A stretch of DNA of 64,000 nt from a bacterium (GTDB lineage Bacteria > Armatimonadota > JACIXR01): positions 1-64,000 of the forward strand of contig JACIXR010000011.1 of assembly GCA_014360495.1 (NCBI GenBank), read 5' to 3'. Position 1 is the first letter of the stretch; each line of letters begins with the position of its first letter. Shown in pieces: positions 62,103 through 64,000 of this stretch. Under the pieces are notes generated by a model, which was given only the letters and a program-made list of their open reading frames with translations, did no database searches and was not told the origin of the DNA. Both the position numbers and the translations under genes were made by a program.

Positions 62103-62568
62103 GTTTAAAACGCTGATTTTGTATTTCTCTTTTCATCACAAAAACACGGAGAAAGTCGCCAAGGCGATGGGCGAGGTTTTAAACGCTGATTTGGTTGAGA
62201 TAACGAAAGCCAGCCCAGAAATGATTTTTGACTATGATTTAATTGGTTTCGGTTCTGGTATTTATGCTTTTTCCCATCATAAGTTGCTTTTTGAATATTT
62301 GAACAAATTAAACACCGTCTCAAATAAGAATGCTTTTATTTTCTCCACCTGTGGAGCGCCCGTTGGAATAAAGTTTCATAAAAAATTGAGGAAGGAATTG
62401 GTTAAGAAAGGTTTTGAAATAGTAGGGGAGTTCAATTGTTTGGGGTGGATTACTTTCGGTCCTTTTAAGCTCTTTGGAGGGATAAATAAAGGAAGACCAA
62501 ACGAGTTAGACATCTTAAAAGCGAAGGAATTCGCGAAAACCCTAATGGCGAAGATTTGCCCAAAATAA
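62089..62568 (+). CDS. Flavodoxin-like protein
   Basis: The 159-residue protein begins with a flavodoxin strand and phosphate-loop region, LILYFSFHHKNTEKVAKAMG, and continues YDLIGFGSGIYAFSHH and FIFSTCGAPVG, fitting an FMN-binding alpha/beta fold. The loop has SFHHKNT rather than the usual (T/S)xTGNT, so FMN binding could be altered. A low-potential electron carrier or flavin reductase role is likely. ATG 62089 overlaps the upstream gene by 14 bp. Confidence 0.75.
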   Translation: MASYKFKTLILYFSFHHKNTEKVAKAMGEVLNADLVEITKASPEMIFDYDLIGFGSGIYAFSHHKLLFEYLNKLNTVSNKNAFIFSTCGAPVGIKFHKKLRKELVKKGFEIVGEFNCLGWITFGPFKLFGGINKGRPNELDILKAKEFAKTLMAKICPK

Positions 62569-62922
62569 GAATGACTCACATTAGAAGATAGTAGAGGGTA
62601 GGATATTAGATGTAGTGACCAACGAATATCCTTTCCACGAGCAATAACCAACACTTTACAAGCATTTTAAGAACATTCACTTTAAAACAAAGGAAATTTT
62701 TAAGGTTGAGCTCTGAGGAAGTCCACGAAGTTTTTCCGGAAGATAAAGAAATTTTGAGCGATGGAATAGGTTAATATAAAGGGAAGCGCGGAATTTGTCA
62801 GAAAGCGATGCCGAGAAATAGACATTGAGTTAAGAAATATTCGCGAACTTGAAAAATAAATCCTTGACTGCTTTTTCTTCCCAAATTAGAACTTAATAAA
62901 ATTTCTGAAAGGAGGAATTTTT
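62569..62922 (+). other. Gap with decayed coding traces
   Basis: Two short open segments on the plus strand look coding-like but are separated by stops. One, LRLSSEEVHEVFPEDKEILS, lies at about 62695-62770; the next, VNIKGSAEFVRKRCREIDIE followed by LRNIRELEK and a stop, at about 62775-62862 in another frame. They may be the end of a frameshifted gene. AAGGAGG precedes ATG 62923. Confidence 0.3.
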
Positions 62923-63981
62923 ATGCCCAAGAGAAAACTGAGAGTAGGAATCATCGGCGTAGGAGGAATCGCTCAAGCCCATATGCAGAGCTACGCCAAG
63001 CTCAAGGACAAAGTAGAGCTCGTAGCCTTCTGCGACACCATTTTGGAGAGGGCTGAGCAGGGAGCGAAACAATATGGAGCGCGAAACGCCAAGGTCTTCA
63101 CCGACTATAGGGAAATGCTGGAGATGAAAGACCTTGACGCAGTTGATATCTGCACTCCTAATAAGTTCCATGCTCCTCAGGCGATAGACGCGCTCAAGGC
63201 GGGAAAGCATGTCTATTGCGAGAAGCCTATGGCTATGAATACGGAAGAAGCGGAGGAAATGGTGCGAACCGCAAAGGAAACGGGCTTAAAGCTGAGCGTA
63301 GGCTATCCCTCAAGATTCTCCGATGATGCTCAATTCCTCAAGAGCCTGATAGCGAGTGGAGAACTGGGAGAGATATATTACGCTGAGGCAGCCGCAATCA
63401 GAAGAAGAGGTGTGCCCACTTGGGGTGTCTTCCTCTCCAAGGAGCTGCAGGGAGGTGGTCCCCTCATAGATATAGGAACCCATATCGTTGACCTCACCCT
63501 TTGGCTAATGGGTGATTATTCAAAGCCCGTTGCCGTCCTGGGAACTACTTACCAGAAGTTAGCACCCCTCGGTGGATACAACATCTGGGGTCCTTGGGAC
63601 CCGAAGAAGTTTGAGGTTGAGGATTCTGCCTTCGGCTTGGTCAAGCTGGAGAGCGGTGCCACCCTTATGGTGAAGTCCTCCTGGGCTTTGAACCTTCTCG
63701 AACCCCAACCATCCTTTATCTGTGGGACGAAGGGAGGAGCAATCTTCGGTGGTGGCTCAGTGAGGATTTTCAGCCACACCCATAACAGGCTCATTGATAT
63801 CACGCCCGTCCCCACGCAAAGCAGTGGGAGCCTCTTCGATAGGGAGATATCGGATTGGGTGGACGCTTTGTTGAACGATAGGGAGCCATTGGTTAAAGCT
63901 GAGGAAGCGGCTCAGGTGACGAGAATCTTGGACCTCATTTATAAATCTGCCGACCTCGGCAAGGCAATCAATCTCGTTTGA
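62923..63981 (+). CDS. Gfo/Idh/MocA family oxidoreductase
   Basis: The 352-residue protein has the Rossmann motif VGIIGVGGIAQAHMQSYAK, the catalytic-lysine motif GKHVYCEKPMAMN, and the C-terminal domain motif GGGPLIDIGTHIVDLTLWL (in part) with histidine in GTHIVD. It should oxidise or reduce a sugar or cyclitol with NAD(P). ATG 62923 lies after a clear AAGGAGG site. The next gene begins 14 bp downstream with its own AAGGAGGG, implying an operon running out of the window. Confidence 0.92.
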   Translation: MPKRKLRVGIIGVGGIAQAHMQSYAKLKDKVELVAFCDTILERAEQGAKQYGARNAKVFTDYREMLEMKDLDAVDICTPNKFHAPQAIDALKAGKHVYCEKPMAMNTEEAEEMVRTAKETGLKLSVGYPSRFSDDAQFLKSLIASGELGEIYYAEAAAIRRRGVPTWGVFLSKELQGGGPLIDIGTHIVDLTLWLMGDYSKPVAVLGTTYQKLAPLGGYNIWGPWDPKKFEVEDSAFGLVKLESGATLMVKSSWALNLLEPQPSFICGTKGGAIFGGGSVRIFSHTHNRLIDITPVPTQSSGSLFDREISDWVDALLNDREPLVKAEEAAQVTRILDLIYKSADLGKAINLV

Positions 63982-63995
63982 AAGGAGGGTTGAAA

Positions 63996-64000
63996 ATGGT
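63996..64000 (+). CDS. Start of a further gene, cut by the window edge
   Basis: AAAGGAGGG followed by ATG 63996 right after the Gfo/Idh stop codon marks the next gene of the operon. Only five bases of it are visible, so nothing can be said about the product. Confidence 0.5.

Overview
The window reads as chromosomal DNA of a thermophilic, diderm (outer-membrane) bacterium. The evidence is a full-length reverse gyrase (57.8-61.4 kb), an LptF/LptG-type permease, LolA-like and TlpA-like lipoproteins, and bacterial-type housekeeping genes. The many secreted glycoside hydrolases, Gfo/Idh/MocA oxidoreductases, a DUF6785-like membrane protein, DUF4091 and GxGYxYP proteins recall polysaccharide-degrading Armatimonadota/Fervidibacterota-like lineages. 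That placement is inference only; no rRNA or tRNA gene was seen.

Layout. 0-18.5 kb is mostly carbohydrate-related: an isomerase/oxidoreductase pair, an Lpt permease with a clostripain-like lipoprotein and a GH5-like enzyme, a secreted ADP-ribosylglycohydrolase-type protein, an epimerase, a zinc dehydrogenase, a large membrane protein with gpsA, a GxGYxYP protein, a clan GH-A hydrolase and another Gfo/Idh protein. 18.8-25.1 kb holds an envelope redox operon (LolA-TlpA fusion, TlpA, LolA-like, proB), rplU-rpmA-obgE and an HNH endonuclease gene. 25.3-27.7 kb is a GH116-like enzyme. 27.7-35.5 kb is a type I restriction-modification operon (hsdM, hsdS, a HEPN-like gene, hsdR, a DUF45 metallopeptidase gene). 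proA follows, then two large secreted sugar-related proteins (37.3-42.7 kb), pyrK-pyrD, and the translation/secretion operon ffh-rpsP-khpA-ylqD-rimM-trmD-rplS-lepB-yraN. 49.6-55.3 kb carries a deacetylase-like protein, a malectin-GH16-GH97 fusion and a six-hairpin protein. A decayed stretch (55.3-56.1 kb) holds RHS and sigma-like remnants. Then come comM, reverse gyrase, a small membrane protein, a flavodoxin and a last Gfo/Idh gene.

Most notable observations: (1) three operon-internal genes, obgE and two lipoprotein genes, can encode their expected N-termini only if translation starts at ATT, each 10-11 bases after a purine-rich Shine-Dalgarno-like tract; (2) several first-in-operon genes have a -10 box so close to the start codon that their transcripts would be leaderless or nearly so (lptF-like, pyrK, the GH16/GH97 fusion, reverse gyrase, yggU); (3) a HEPN RX4H protein sits inside the type I RM operon; (4) a malectin-GH16-GH97 fusion; (5) a dispersed family of palindromes in intergenic gaps; (6) LolA and TlpA modules occur both fused and split in one operon, with a 51-base identical tract.

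All calls come from reading the sequence and recalled family knowledge; no database search was run.
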